A stretch of 64,000 nucleotides of DNA, taken from positions 1,798,001 to 1,862,000 of the forward strand of contig CP114125.1 in NCBI GenBank assembly GCA_029959195.1. The letters are read 5' to 3'. This document shows, one piece after another, positions 1 to 13,264 of this stretch. The notes beneath the pieces were generated by a model. That model had not been told where the DNA came from and did no database searches. It was given only the letters and a program-made list of their open reading frames with translations. The position numbers and the translations under genes are program-made. Position 1 is the first letter of the stretch; the number at the start of each line of letters is the position of its first letter. This stretch comes from Dictyophora rubrovolvata. Its lineage: Eukaryota > Basidiomycota > Agaricomycetes > Phallales > Phallaceae.

Positions 1-530
1 AATGAGATGTCGTCGCCGGCGCGCTTCTCTCAGGAGAAAACATGACAAAAACACACATTCTCAATTAATATAAGCCACTTTCGTACATGTATAGTTGAGT
101 TGGTATCTCTCTTATCATTTAAGACACTAAAAAAAGCTTCGTAGCTCTGGTTCTCTCACGTTCACTCGTCTAATCACCAATAGCGTTTTTCAGAAGATAA
201 GGCTCACCTTTTCGGACCCTCGTAAGTTCCGTTACTTGCTTTGCTACTCCACCGAATATTTCATTCTTGGACACGCTTTATCATATTAAATGCCGTCGAA
301 TAACGATTTGAACTCTACAGGTTTCTTAAAGAATCCGAGATAACGTTAGAATTTGGGAGATATGCATACTTTATCGGCACACCGTTGTTCATGTCTTGCC
401 GAAGTCTGATTTTGGATCATCACTATCTATAAAACAGTTGTCACACGTGGTAAGAACCCCTTTCATTTCATTCATACTGTTGGCTCAGAGCGTTGTACTT
501 TAGCCCCTTCGCCTACTAGTCCCTCTGGCA
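1..530. other. Intergenic, left edge of window
   Basis: No open frame of useful length and no family motif is visible. The last part is presumably the promoter of the downstream membrane protein gene. Confidence 0.4.
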
Positions 531-1923
531 ATGGGTAACCTTAGCCCCGAACAACTGCAACAATTGGCGAAGGGGACATACCCTCTTCTCATCAACTCAG
601 GTTACTTCACCATGCTCTTTTGAAGAAAACACGCTCATTTATACCCCCTTGTAGTATCTGCCGGAAGTTTATTAATATGGGACATTTTAGTGACACTATC
701 TGCAGAGGTATACTCTTTGAGACCCTTATCCTGAGCGGCCCCATCGTGTTCTGACCAGAAACCTTCTTTAGATTGAGTTAATCTGGAAGTGGGTATGATT
801 TTTCCTTTTGTTTAAATCCCTATGCAATTGGCTCGCCAGGTCGAGACTATCCGTCGCAAAGATCATTTTCCTCATCATGCGATACTTGTCTCTTGCCATT
901 CAATGGTACGCATTACATATATCTCAGCCAATATAAAGCGTTTATGCAATGCGTGGAATAGTGTCAGTATTGCAGTTCCGTTGATGCATTTCGCAGAGAC
1001 ACATTCTACATGCAAAAGCTACATTTGGTTTCGGTCACTCGGCTCAGCGATCTCAATATGTACCTCGCAAATTCTACTGATTTATCGAAGTGAGTTCTCA
1101 ATGGGCTAATGTCGATCAACGTCTAATTCGGATGGCATTGATACTTTAGCCCTTGCCTTCTACAATTGGAACTGCGCACTTCAGATTTGCCTGGGCGCTT
1201 TTTTTCTCGCGACAAATATCTCAATTGTTGTTCTTTTGATTTTGGGCGTATCACATTACACAGTAATCCCAAATCCCAATCCTTCTTTCAATCGTATTTG
1301 GGGCGGTTGTATCACAACTTCATACCCGAAGGCTCTGGGATTTATTTGGTAGGACTCATTGGTCTCTGAACGAACATGAGTGATCACGAATCCAAAACAA
1401 ATTTATTTGAATATAGGATACCCGAAGTTATCTTTCAAAGCATTCTTTTTCTCCTCGTTTTCTCAAAATTTGCTCTTGGTTACCTCGAATTTTGGCGTGC
1501 AGGCAGATCGAGACAGGCGCCTCAAATATATCTGGTGTTCATAAGGGATGGTGTATGGGTATATATAGTCCAGTTAGGTAACAACTTTTCTTTCATTAAA
1601 AAAGCCAATATGAAAGGAAGTGTCAAATCTAGTCGTTCTACTACTTTGCGTGCTATATAACCAACATGCCGGCTTCTTAGGACTTGATTTCATAATGTAT
1701 GTATTCGAAACACCTCGTAGGTCTATGTAGTCTAACGAAGCTCTTGACAAGTTGGCAAATCACTGTAACAAGTATCTGCGTGAGATCGGTTTATCTCTCT
1801 TATCCCGAATTTTGTTTAGCTGAACTCAGAATACTAGTGCACTCGCCTGATTCTAAATTTACGTTTGCTAGGCTCGCAAGGCACCCACCAGACGATACCA
1901 TCATTCTATATCGAAAATACTGA
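531..1923 (+). CDS. DUF6533-type integral membrane protein
   Basis: I see a multi-exon gene for a polytopic membrane protein of the Agaricomycete DUF6533 family; its function is unknown. The start at 531 gives MGNLSPEQLQQLAKGTYPLL. The next exon reads AGSLLIWDILVTLSAEV, the signature first helix of DUF6533. Then come IELIWKW, a helix with LSVAKIIFLIMRYLSLAIQ, and a helix ending SAISICTSQILLIYR. A later exon from about 1151 reads LAFYNWNCALQICLGAFFLA, followed by the loop WGGCITTSYPKALGFIW and a helix IPEVIFQSILFLLVFSKFA. A final helix contains SNLVVLLLCVLYNQHAGFLG. These exons join with consistent phase through GT-AG introns of about 50-80 bp. The last exon and the stop at 1921-1923 are the least certain. 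Such genes occur in large families in mushroom genomes. The family call rests on helix order and the first-helix motif. Confidence 0.68.
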
Positions 1924-4362
1924 AAGTATCGAATTCAAAAATCGCACGTCCGAAAGAAAACTGCAGCCTGAAATACACATTGAGGTCCAGACAATAACCC
2001 ACGTTACCGAGACGTCTCGCGCATCATTCGGTGGTGTCTGAAAGATCATGTTTGTAACATATGCATGTATTCTATACTCAGCAGTAAAAAATGATTCAAT
2101 GACTCTCTTTGACTATCGGCTAAGCTTTTTGTATCCAATTATTGAGTGGATACCTAAGCTTGCACAAATCACAAATCACAAGCCTACTGAGATCCGGCTC
2201 CATGCGAAAGCTTGCAAGAGATAGGCATGCATATGCGCACGTGTGATAAGGAAACATACCCTAAAATCCACGCCCGGCTATTATAACCGCTTGACCTATG
2301 TCATTAACAAGGCTTGCGCAATACGCCATACCAACGTGAGTTGAGACAATTAACGGAGCCCTGAACCAATAGATTATCAAATCAACTGTTCATTACGGTC
2401 GATAGAATAAAAAGGGGACGGCCACCAGAGGGTGACTAGTAGCATCGATCACTATGACAGACCGAATCTGCTCTGGGTCGATGCAACATTCTAAAAAGAA
2501 CGATGTATCACATGTATGGTTGCAGGGTGGTATTAAAATTTGAGGGAAAACGGTCGAAGGAGAAGCTGGGCATGCGACAAGCGGGTTGATACCTTTTAAA
2601 CCAAAGATCGAAAACCAGGAGTGACCGTGCATATCGAAATGGGGGAGACTGGTTGGTCTGGTATCCGTTTGCGATGCTAAGGCACGGAAGAACACGAATG
2701 AGGATTGCAAGTCACGCACAGAACTGGAAAAGACCGAGTTGCAACGGAGACCGCTTGGACTGGTTACAGCTGCCCGGCGAGTTGAAGACTAAACTCAACT
2801 ACTAGATGACGAAAGACTGTAATAGTTCGTGAAGTTGCATGCTTTAGAGCGATATCCATCCGTAGGTGGATCAACGGTGAGTAAGCGCTATCATAATTGG
2901 CATACAGAATCTTTTGAAAAATCTCATCTACTCCCAAGGCGAAATTTTCAACTTGAATAGCCATCTCTTGATCAGCTGAATGGCTGTGTAATTACCGCTC
3001 ATTTTAATTCCTGATTATTCTCACCTGGCAACTTCAACTTGGGAAGGACCGAGAAAAAACGTAAACAAGACACATTGTTACTCAATCAAGGCAAATCTAA
3101 CAGAACACGGGGCTTGTATCGGACACCTATGTTTTCGCAAAAAAAGAGCAAATTTAGTTGGTTTATTTGAAACCATATCTTTGGGCCTGCCAGGGCAGTT
3201 CACACAATTGCAAGGATAAACGTAATGTTTTTCCTCGGAGACTTCCAAAGTCCGTCCGTCACTAATAGGGCCTTGAAAGAATGTCAAGGGAAATCAAGTC
3301 GAATAATAATTTCTATGTTGATTGAATATTTCAGCATTATATCCCCAAATCATTGTGTGAGTATTGAGAGTCACGATAGATGTAAACAGCTCGGTCAAAA
3401 ATGCTAGTGAGCTGCATTTCTCCTCCCGATTAGGTCTTCTACTTATGTGCTAGACCTTGTCAAAATACCAGTCACTGTACCTTCACAAAGAACAAACGCG
3501 AGTGAGGACATTAACCGACCTGGTGGGGACGAAAGTTATTTGTCCAGCGGAAAGGGAAAACGATCAACAGTGAGCTGAAAAAACAGCGGCATACGATGAG
3601 GAGACATGAGGAGTTGCATACCCAGTATTAAAGCCCCATGTTAGAATATATCAATATGAATACTTAACTTACGAGAGCAAAATCGTACTCATACGTCTAT
3701 TTCAAAAATATCACTGGGTTAGACTCGTGTATTTCTTGAAGGTGAATGAAGCTTGGATTCATTGGGTCAGACAGATCTTTGCGAGGCTATCAGAATAACT
3801 CAACCTGGCGACGAGAAATGTCAATAGTCGCAAAGACTATAGAGTATTGGTCTATTACACCAAAGCAAATAGATAATCGGAACTTGGAAAAGCCGGATGG
3901 GTCATCCAATATGCTATGGAAGATAAAAACGTGGACAGAAGCACTTCCTCAACATGAATCTCAACATGAATCAGTCTAAATAATCAGTTCCGATTCTGAT
4001 AGGATGAGTTTGAATAAAAAAAGGATCGCAGTGCCGCATGACGTTGGACTAAGGGTTCTGCTTGTGTATTGCCATTTGATTTGTTTTCGTATAAACATAC
4101 AAACGCTTCCATTCTATGATAAATTCAAATTGGTGTCCGCAAAGGGGATCAAGGAACTGGCTTTTGTGAAAGAATGGCGAAATAGGTTTAGACTGGAAGC
4201 GATTGCTGGTAAGCCTTCATCACGGAGTTTGAATAATTTTAAGTGTGACCGGACTAAGTCACACCACCCACACAACCACATTCGATTTTCTCCCGGCATT
4301 TGCCGAATCATCAGCAAGAACCTTTCAACACCGTCAAGAACGTCGTCCTCGCCTTCGACATC
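1924..4362. other. Intergenic with unassigned ORFs
   Basis: No gene is recognised in 2.4 kb. On the minus strand two ATG-containing frames lie close together at about 2393-2719 (including SLPHFDMHGHSWFSIFGLKG) and 2764-2964 (MAIQVENFALGVDEIFQKI). They could be exons of one unrecognised gene, but I cannot find a convincing join. A plus-strand ORF at 3746-3979 (77 codons) has no recognisable domain. A hairpin at about 2125-2163 pairs AAGCTT..GTATCC with GGATAC..AAGCTT across an 11-base loop. Confidence 0.3.
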
Positions 4363-5124
4363 ATGCCCGTAAGTCTTTCAAACTGCTGACATTTATCATG
4401 TGTCCATTCCACTTTGATTTCGTCTACTTGTGAATCACTTCGGGCTGGATATTTCGATGGATGTGATGGGACACTTTTGGATGACGCTTTCTAAATCTCA
4501 CTTTGAAAACTGGAATTCTCACAAAAAATGTTTTCAGGACCCATCTGTTTTCCGACGTTTCGTAGAAGTTGGACGAGGTATGAAGTTTTAACATTGTTGT
4601 TACGTTTAACTAACCATTGTTTCAACGCAAACAGTCGTTCTCATCCAAAATGGCCCTTACGAAGGCAAAATCGCTACCATTGTTGAAGTTATTGACCACA
4701 AGCGGGCATGTCACGATTTCTAATCTCTTAAATATAAAAAAACTAACTTTGGCTATAGGCTCTTATCGATGGCCCCGTTACTGAAGTACCACGTCAAAGT
4801 ATCCAATACCGCAATGTCGTCCTCACTCCTCTGGTTTTGAAGAAACTTCCTCGTGGGGCCCGTTCAGGAGTAGTCAAAAAATTCTTTGAGAAGGAGGAGA
4901 TTGTTTCGAAATGGTATTTTAACTGGTTGAATTTTTCTACCCTTGTTTCCTCATCATATTGTTTTACTCTCAGGAACGCCACCTCGTGGGCTCAAAAACT
5001 GGAGATCAAAAAGAAGCGCCAGTCACTAGGTGATTTCGACCGATTCAACATTCAGATTTTCAAGAAACAACGGAGAGACCGTGTACGTCGAGAGCTAGCG
5101 AAGGAGAAAAAAGCATCTGCATGA
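4363..5124 (+). CDS. RPL14: 60S ribosomal protein eL14
   Basis: This is cytosolic large-subunit ribosomal protein L14e. Five exons: 4363-4368, 4538-4577, 4635-4705, 4759-4913 and 4974-5124. The spliced protein starts MPDPSVFRRFVEVGRVVLI, then LIQNGPYEGKIATIVEVIDH (the KOW-like SH3 segment), then the eL14 core GPVTEVPRQSIQYRNVVLT and KLPRGARSGVVKKFFE. It ends in a Lys/Arg-rich helix, KKQRRDRVRRELAKEKKASA. The length of about 140 residues is normal for fungal eL14. The first exon encodes only Met-Pro, a common arrangement in fungal ribosomal protein genes. Intron 3 begins GCATGT and ends TATAG, so it is a GC-AG intron. Only that choice keeps KRALIDGP in frame. Confidence 0.95.
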
Positions 5125-6437
5125 AACAGGCATGAGGATTTATCGAGCCGGCCGTGTTATCACGGCGGATGATCGTCATGCATTATGCTTTTATCAAAAT
5201 TCCTTTTTCATATATTTACATTAGGCATAGTTTTATGTATCATCGCAATTATGCTACTAGCTCCTGAGGTAAATCTGTCGACGTTCCACTGTCTGAATTG
5301 ATGGCGGACCGGTGCAGGGTGTGCGGTGGTTTTATCGTACAAATGTTTTATCTTTCTTCTCACGGGAAGATATTGTCAAGTATGACAGGTTCTGACAGGA
5401 CTTCTTTGGTGCAGTTCACGGATATTACCTCTGTATTCCCTCAATCAACGGCCACAAATTTGGGCACAGAAACGCACTCCCCACCAGACAATTCTATAAC
5501 CGTTTGTTCGTCAACCAGCTTGGGGCTGTTATCAAACGTCCCACTCTGCTTACATGAGCCGGACTTGGTGGAGCCTGGCGTTACACGACCTTTTTTTTCC
5601 TCAACCATCCTCCTCTCTTGTCTACCGTTCTTCCAGCTTTAAAAAAATTAAACCAACTTCCCAAGCGCTTATTAAATTATTTTTTCTTTTAAGTTGGGAA
5701 AATCACCAGTTGTCAGAAAAAAAGACGGTGGGCGAATTCGGGTCCGTGTTCATCTGAAATCGATGTTGTGAAACGTTTGCCGGTGAAGATCCACCAGTCA
5801 AATAGTGACACCAAAAAAAACAGAAGACCGATCCATTTTCTTCTCTGTCCTTCGGGATCGCAGCGGGATTCAGGTGACTTGTCGTCACTCTAAAGGCCTA
5901 CCCTGGCCGTTGGAAAAAAAATCAGCCAGACTAGAAGACCGGCTTCGGAGCAGTTGAATTATCGTTTATCGACAAGTGCGGACTACGTACGTGCTAGTGA
6001 AACCAAAATTTGCTTACTTGTTGGCGACCTTGATTTGTATTCCTTCTTTCATACAGTTCGACAGCCCGACATCCTCAGTGTATCCACGTGCGATTCGCGA
6101 CTGGAAATGGTCCCTTTTCGCAATGTAACCGGCAGCTTCTAGTGGCAAAAAAAGACCATACACAGCCTTGACATTGTATCCGTCATTCTGGCTAACCCAG
6201 TTCGCTTCGATCCGTTTTCGGCTTAATTTACCACGCGATAAGAATAAACCCCAACGTCTATAATATCAGGTCCAGTCCAGTCATACACTCTCGTTTCTTA
6301 CTTGACGGTTTTCCTTCTCTCTCTCTCTCTGAAGGGATCCTCTTTTTTTCATAAAGACTCCGTCCTCATCCTTTTCTCTCCCTTTCCCTCCTCTGCTGTG
6401 ACGATTTTTCATTTTCATTCGCCGAGAGGGCAGCAAC
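5125..6437. other. Intergenic between RPL14 and OPT
   Basis: No recognised gene. The longest plus frame (5298-5642) is serine-rich and resembles no family I know. A CT-rich tract at about 6305-6400 lies just before the OPT start, as is usual for fungal promoters. Confidence 0.4.
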
Positions 6438-9400
6438 ATGTCTACTCTTCCGAACATCCACGACGCTGCAATGACGAATTCAGAGAAAGAATTAAACCGT
6501 GCAGACTCGGATAGCCAACTTATTCATAACGGAAAACTCGTGGGTGAATCTGACTCAGAGAGTTACATCGTTCGCTACAAATCCGGCGGCTCTACTCACT
6601 TTCTGAACGATGAACCAATTATCGTAACTGGAGAGGACGTTTCTAACTATGCTATTGACGATCGCGATGACGGTGATCAATCTCTAACATTCCGTTCCTT
6701 GTTCATTGGCACCGTAGTGGCAGGGTTAGGGGCTGCATTGAGCGAGGTATGGCTTTTGTTCCCACTCCCGATTTCATATAAAGAAGACTTTAGCTACCCT
6801 CCCATACAATCTCGTAGATCTACTTCTTTAAACCAATCATCGTCGTAATATCCTCCACGTTCGTTTTGCTCTTAATCTACTCCGTCGGAAAGGCATGGGA
6901 GCGATTTTTACCAACGCGACAAACCTTCGAGGGCCGCCCGCGACTAGCGTGGATGGCGCCCATCGCTCATTTCATCAATCCGGGGCCTTTTGGCTTAAAA
7001 GAGGTTAGCTCCTTTTTGCTTGTTGATGAAAGCTTAAAAATATGGTTGAATGAAATCTCATAATCACTCTATTATACATTATCTTCCGTGTAGCACGCGG
7101 TTGCGACATTACTTTGTACAACGGCCGCTAACGGAAGTACAGCCGTCGGGAATTTTGCTGTACAGCGAGTGCGTACCTATACAATGTTCTTTGTACTGCA
7201 GCTCTAGCTAACTCCAACAACAGCTATTTTATGATGCAAAAGTGAATACATCAACAGCCGTATTGGCGACGTTCTCAACAGCCTGTTTCGGATATGGTAT
7301 AGTCGGATTGTTGCGCCCATTGACAGTGTACCCTGCCGAGATGGTAAGGCACCCTTCCTTTCTTATCTCTTAAGTTGAATCCGCCCATTTTGACATGAAT
7401 TGAATAGGTTTATTGGACTAATCTACCGACAGTCGCCGTATTTCAAACACTTCACTTCGACAAAGCTAAAACATCGAAGCGACTGAAGGTTTTCTGGGCA
7501 ACTGTCACGGGTGCTGCGGCGTACGAGGTAGGCTCATTTGACTTGAAATCAAATCATTAATCTACCAGACGAAGCTTACCTATTTTGCATAATAGGTCAT
7601 TCCTTCTTACATGTATGTCATGATGTATTTCAAAATCGTGAAAAAAACTGGGTTTACGCCTTTAAACTAATTTCTTGTCGTCCTTCGCAGGTTTCCTTGG
7701 CTAAACGGCGTTTCTGTCCCATGCCTTGCCTCCTTGAAAGCTAACAACTCTGTAAGGACGACATTCACCAACTTGTTTGGCGGGGCGCAAGCCAACGAGG
7801 GTCTTGGCCTTTTATCGCTTGGCTTTGACTGGCAGTACATCACTTCAACATATATGTCATTGCCCCTCATCCAGCAATGTGAGTATCTTAAACTTTATGC
7901 TCAACCGTATACTCAACCGTCCAAGTTAACTCATGGATCGGGCTTGCGCTCTGTTATGTTGGCATGATTGCTATATACTATAGCAATGCTTTTGACGTAC
8001 GTCTGAAATATCTATCATGTTCCGATATCATCTCACTCATCTTCTCTTTCAACAAGTCACTCTCTTTCCCGTTCATTTCAACTGATTTATTCAACGCCGA
8101 CGGATCCTTATACAATCAAACAGCTGTCTTTGGTTCCACCTTCGCTCTTAACGAAACAGCCTACCAAATTCAAGGACGTCCCTTTTTATCAGGTAGTTTC
8201 GTCTGGTCAAGCATGACAGGCAACTGGGCCATTGGAGGTCTCATCGCCCACACACTTTGTTTCTACTCGGGATACATCCGGGATTCATTCAAACGAGTCC
8301 GGTCGAATACACTCAACGATCGGCACTACATGGTACGTGCCTAGTTTCATCTTGTGTATTCTTTCTTTTTCCTCTATGTTGATACGATCATGCGATCTTC
8401 TATATCTAGGCGATGAAGAAGTATAAAGAAGCGCCATGGTGGTGGTACTTGATATTATTGGTTCTGGCATTCTTTGCAGGTGAGAGAATTTTATTCTCAT
8501 TTGTAGTATATTGTCTGACACATGCTGATTTGTGAAGGGTTGATTGTTGTTCTTACCGGTAAGAGGCACATCCTTTTTCTCAAATCACTACCCCAAACCA
8601 GTTCTTACCAAATGAAACCAAGGCGATACTACATTACCATGGTGGGGCTACATCATCGCACTGACATTAGGAGGTAATGTATATCCCATCTATCATATCC
8701 ACATCGACGAATCTAATGTCTCATGTCTCACAGTAATTGTTGCGGTAAGTCATTTCCGTCGGTATAAACGGAGGAACAACGAAAAAAGAACATCTTGAAA
8801 AAACCTCCGAGAACCATACAACTTACTGAGTATGGTCTATTTATTTTTAGCCTTTCTCAAACGTTCTATTTGCCCGATTAGGAAACGGGATTGCAACCAA
8901 TCAATTGGTGAATATTTCTTTTCCTGTTCTCACCATCCTTTCTTTTTTCTTCCTCTTGCATGGGAAAAGGATTTAACCGCTAACTCCGACGATTGTGTTC
9001 ATTTCTAATAGATGAAAATGGTGGCTGGTGCACTGCACCCCGGAAAACCCGTCGCCAATCTTTATGTGCGTGTTCTTTCTTCATCTTATCGCGGACTCGG
9101 ATGAAGCTAATCATATCAACATTTCTCCGTTATCAGTTCTCCATGTGGTCTCATGATGTTATCGCTACATCAATTCTCCTTGCTGGAGATTTGAAGTTGG
9201 GTCAATATTGTAAAGCCTTTTTTTCCCTCTGTTCATATCAAAAATCTCATAGTGTTAATTTTGACCTTGTTTGTAGTAAAAATCCCACCCCGTGTGATGG
9301 TTCTCACTCAAGTTTGGGGCACTATTTTGGGATGTTTTGTCAATTACGCCGTCATGACCCCTATCGTCACTAATCAGCGAGAAGTCTTATTGAATCCAGT

Positions 9401-10330
9401 AGGAACTAATGTTTGGAGTAAGTTACTATCCCCGACGCTTATAATCTTTGTTGAACGTCGCTTTTAGGTGGACAATCTGTACAATCGCTCAACACGGCGG
9501 CGATCACTTGGTCCCTGGCTGGTCAACTTTATAGTAGTAGCGGGCCATACGTCTGGGTGCCCCTTGGACTAGTAAGTAATTTTCATATACAACCATGTGG
9601 CGATATTTATGTCTGTAAAGGTGATAGGAATGGTCCCAACGTTCATTCAATGGTTAATTTGGAAGGTCCGTTTGTCGGAATTTCGCCTTTGCTCTCGCTC
9701 TTGTCTAAATCAAGATGTGAATTAGCGATGGCCTAAGATTGGACCTATCGAAGTTGACAAGATCGTTTTGCCTGTGATCTATCAGGTATGGTCTGTTGCT
9801 CTATTGTTTGGTTAGTGACATGTTCAATTTGACATTTTTTTCCCTTTTTCTCCGCAGTATATGGGCTGGCTCACCACGGGATTAAACTCTACCATTTTAT
9901 CGACAATACTCGTGGGCGTTATATCCCAAGTTTGGATAAGAAGACGTCACCCAAGGTTTGTTTTTGTTATGCAGCCAACTTCGACCCGCTGAACGTTTTT
10001 CTCTTGAAAAAGATGGTACCGCAAATTCAATTATGTATGTGTTTGATTTTTTCCCCTTTCCGACTGATAATTCATTAATCACAAATTTATCAGCTTGTTG
10101 GAGGCGCGTTGGACGGAGGCGCACAAACTATGATCTTTGTCCTGACATTCGCTGTCTTCGGTGCAAGCGGTGTATCGCGTCCCTTCCCAACCGTAAGTCT
10201 CGGCCTTCTTTTGATATCATCTTTGCTCACCCAATCGTTCTCTCTCTTGAATAATTAGTGGTGGGGAAATCCTAACATTTCATCTCCCACAGCCGTCAAC
10301 AATCTCGATTACTGTAAGATCATCGAATAA
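6438..10330 (+). CDS. OPT-family oligopeptide transporter
   Basis: Proton-coupled uptake transporter for small peptides or related substrates at the plasma membrane. The start at 6438 gives MSTLPNIHDAAMTNSEKELN, an acidic cytosolic tail, then FRSLFIGTVVAGLGAALSE, the first OPT helix. The signature NPGPFGLKEH is present, split by an intron at about 7003-7093. Further family segments are MVYWTNLPTVAVFQTLHFD, GFDWQYITSTYMSLPLIQQ, SGSFVWSSMTGNWAIGGLI, FSMWSHDVIATSILLAGDLK, PPRVMVLTQVWGTILGCFVN and the C-terminal VGGALDGGAQTMIFVLTFAV with FPTWWGNP. There are about 20 short introns. If the last GT is not spliced the protein ends NNLDYCKIIE at 10330. Splicing it from 10314 to about 10421 would instead add a longer tail ending near 10588. 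Substrate cannot be told from sequence. Confidence 0.92.
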
Positions 10331-10693
10331 GCCAATACTTCGTTGTCCTATTTTCTTATTTGGTCGACATTAACCTATTCTCGGGTACCTTTTTTTCTTT
10401 TCTTGGGGTGATTGTAAACAGCAACATGCAACCACGGAAACTGGGCAAATCAATGTATTATAGCGTCATTATTCAACTGGCATCAAAGTCTTGCATCGGA
10501 ACCGGCTGAGGAATTTTCCTCTTTCTCTTTGGAATTCGTTATTTTTTTCTCCCCTTTTAACATCACTTATGATTTACTGTTCGTGTAAATAAAAGTAAGA
10601 AGGGGTCTGTTGTCGTGTCATAGTAGTAGTTCTAAAGATGTAGCGATAAAGAATTCTTGAAACAAAAAAAATCATTAACCCCGGTCGTCTTTG

Positions 10694-11670
10694 TCATACA
10701 GACTCAAAGGTGCTACGAGTGCGGTCTGGCTCATCAGATCCAGATGGCGCGATCGTTCCTATCCACCACTTGACCATCTCAGCGTTCCTAGGTTCGTCCG
10801 TAAATTTCGCAAAATCCACACGTCCGATAAATCGCTGGTTGGACAGCATTAAAGGAAACCAAAGTGGTACGTCAGCCCACATACGATCAAACGGAATGGA
10901 AGGTAAATCATTATTTGTCATTGCTGCTGCGGCTTCTGTATTCGAATCAAAATGTTGCTGCGTCATCGATGCGAGAAAAAAATTAGATGGTGACAGTTTG
11001 TACCAGGCAGGCCGCATCTCTTCACTTCTTTGTCGAAGACGGGCCACGTCACAAGAGTCAAAAGGAAAATTGAGCTCTCTTTAGATATTATGACGTACTC
11101 CGTTGGATCACCTGAAATTGGTGTGGTGGCCCTGAAGACTTCAACGAGATGAGCGTAAGAATCTCCTTCGGCAAAAAAGAGTAGGGTTCCGCAGTGAAGT
11201 ATGTTCGCCCTGATTCCAGCTTCTTCCTACAATCGGTACATTAATTAATTGCTTTGTGTTGAAAAGGATAAGATTAGATAGTCACTTCTAATTCACGGAG
11301 CGCGGCTTTTGCGATAGTTTCCCCTGGTTCTACTTTACCACCAAAGCCGTTATATCTGGCATAGATTACGGGTCAAAAAACAAGTGCGGTAGACAAAACA
11401 CTTCTTACAGCTCCTTTCCAAACCCTCGCTTTTTATAACCAAGCAAGATCTTATGACTTTGATTAATGGTTTGAATTCTTTTCTCACCCCACGCACAGGC
11501 ATGGCATGCCTGCGGTGACGAACCTTGCCTTCTTTTTCATCTACTATAAAGACATTAGTATACAGCTTCGTTTTAGGGATGTTCATCCAGTCGTAATCAT
11601 AGCCTGATCTATTGCCCGAGAGAACGTGCGTAGCCAACGACGCATTGACAAGATCAGATAGAAAGGACAT
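10694..11670 (-). CDS. MTH1/NUDT1-like Nudix hydrolase
   Basis: Likely an oxidised-purine nucleoside triphosphate pyrophosphatase that cleans the nucleotide pool. Exons 11524-11670, 11409-11449, 11286-11355, 11099-11226 and 10694-11027 join in phase. The product reads KLYTNVFIVDEKEGK, ILLGYKKRGFGKELYNGFGG, then a complete Nudix box, GKVEPGETIAKAAL with RELEEEAGI (GX5EX7REUXEEXGU). It continues with SEEMRPAWYKLS and FDRMWADVPLWFPLML, which align with human MTH1 segments EMRPCWFQL and MWPDDSYWFPLLL. Two oddities: about 31 residues (between WYKLS and IPFDRMW) are inserted before the substrate loop, and the second of the two adjacent aspartates that read the oxidised base (human Asp119-Asp120) is replaced by Val. 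The C-terminus is extended by about 30 residues. The family is clear; exact substrate preference is open. Confidence 0.9.
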
Positions 11671-11784
11671 GCCGTTGGCAGAAAAATACTAGAGATCATA
11701 GATTACGTAAAACAAAAGATCAACAAATCAATAAAATCACAATAAAGTCACTACAAGTAAATAAACATAAATACTTATATATTT

Positions 11785-13250
11785 TTACAAGATACTGAAA
11801 TCATATTCTTCAAAAATCGTAAAAACGTTCGGACGACTTATGGGTCAAACTGGGTTTATTAGGATCTGTAGCTTCTAGACGAGTATCATAGTTGCCAACT
11901 TGAATGTCATAACGTAAATATCAGGTTCATCCCAGGCGAAGAGTCGTCTACACAAAACTTAAGGGGAAAGAGAACTCTATTAACCCAACTAAGTCGCCGC
12001 ATGTTGTCTTCATCACACGAGGGACCACCAAAGAATTCAAGACCAATAATTACCCTCGAGCTCTGAAAAGGGGAGAGATTGTCTGTATAATCGGCTAATT
12101 CAGCCTTGTGAGCGCAACGTGTAAAATAAGTAAAGGGACGGAGGCCAGAACGGCAACAATAATTGATTTACAAATAAGGGCGTTCTAAATCGCTTCGCCT
12201 CGACATCCCAAACTCCACAAGACTTGAAAATGCTTTTCGATATTAAGGCATTCAGCATTAGGGAAGAACCGACCGGAGACCGTCAGCTGGGATAGAAATT
12301 AGGTGTGAACGAGATTATTTTGACGCAATGGCTGTCGATTCCCCGGAATGAAATCTCTGGTTCTTTCCAGAGTTCATCATCTACGGGGAATTCCATTATC
12401 TTTTCCAAAGACCGACGTGAAGAGCTACAAGGAGTTGTGATGATTGTCCGAACAAAATAATCATCAGCGTCCAAAGATTTCAAGTGTGGGAGGCAGCCAG
12501 GAAGAAACACTGCAGTAGGCTGGTGAAGTTTTGGAAAGAGACACGCCACGTCAGGGAGACGACATTCGAATGGAGCTCGAAAAATTCTTGGATATCCTCT
12601 TTTGTTCTGGGTCTAGATGTATGGACAATAGCACAGCTTTCAATCTGGGCCATCGGCAGGAAGAAATCAATTCTTTGGCAACACTTTGATGCAAAGTATG
12701 AAGATTGAGGTACTTCAGCTGCATCAGAAATACGCCGCAAACGGAAGAATAGGAATACCTCTAATTTATCACAAGCTCTCAGAAACTCATATGCAGTGAA
12801 GGCACTTCCATCGTGTAGCTGATCAACAACCTACGCTTTTGTAAGAGTAACGTGGATGATAAATACGATGTATGGCTAACGGGTGTGTTAAAAAATGATA
12901 CACGAGGTGTTCTAGGACTTGAAATAGCCCATTGTGGAAGCACCGCGAATTGCATATCAAGGGATTCGTGAGGCATGTCGCTCATATCGTAGAGCATGGC
13001 AATCTTCTTACGCCTCCCTACACACACTTTCAAGTTGACCATTCCACGCAAAGCTTGAATGAATAATTCATTGGACCGCCACGGTGTTGAGTTTGGCGTC
13101 GAAATTGTGTATAATTGGGAGGTTGTGAATTCAATAGAGGAAGTGCTTTTTCTCCACATCCATTCGGAAGCTCATGATCGTCAGAGGAATCAAATACAGA
13201 TAAATTACCCAACATACGTAAATAGGAAAAGTGATTAATTTGTCGGACGA
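11785..13250 (-). pseudogene. Decapitated tandem copy of the F-box gene
   Basis: This stretch is a diverged copy of the F-box gene immediately upstream on the same strand. Matching pieces are SNELFIQALRGMVNLKV versus SQELFFQALCKMVNLRA, FFNTPVSHTSYLSSTLLLQK versus FDTPVSRAVFLSSTSFSQ, and PVDDELWKEPEISFRGID versus PIDEELWKEPEISFRGID. The end, TIFEEYDFSIL with stop at 11785-11787, matches IIPEEYDRNIL. Homology stops near 13240, directly against the 3' end of the upstream gene, so the F-box and any promoter of its own are missing. The first part also needs a frame change between about 13130 and 13180. I infer a partial tandem duplication, now a pseudogene or a source of an F-box-less LRR product. 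Confidence 0.75.
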
Positions 13251-13264
13251 GTGTTTTTTGTTTT

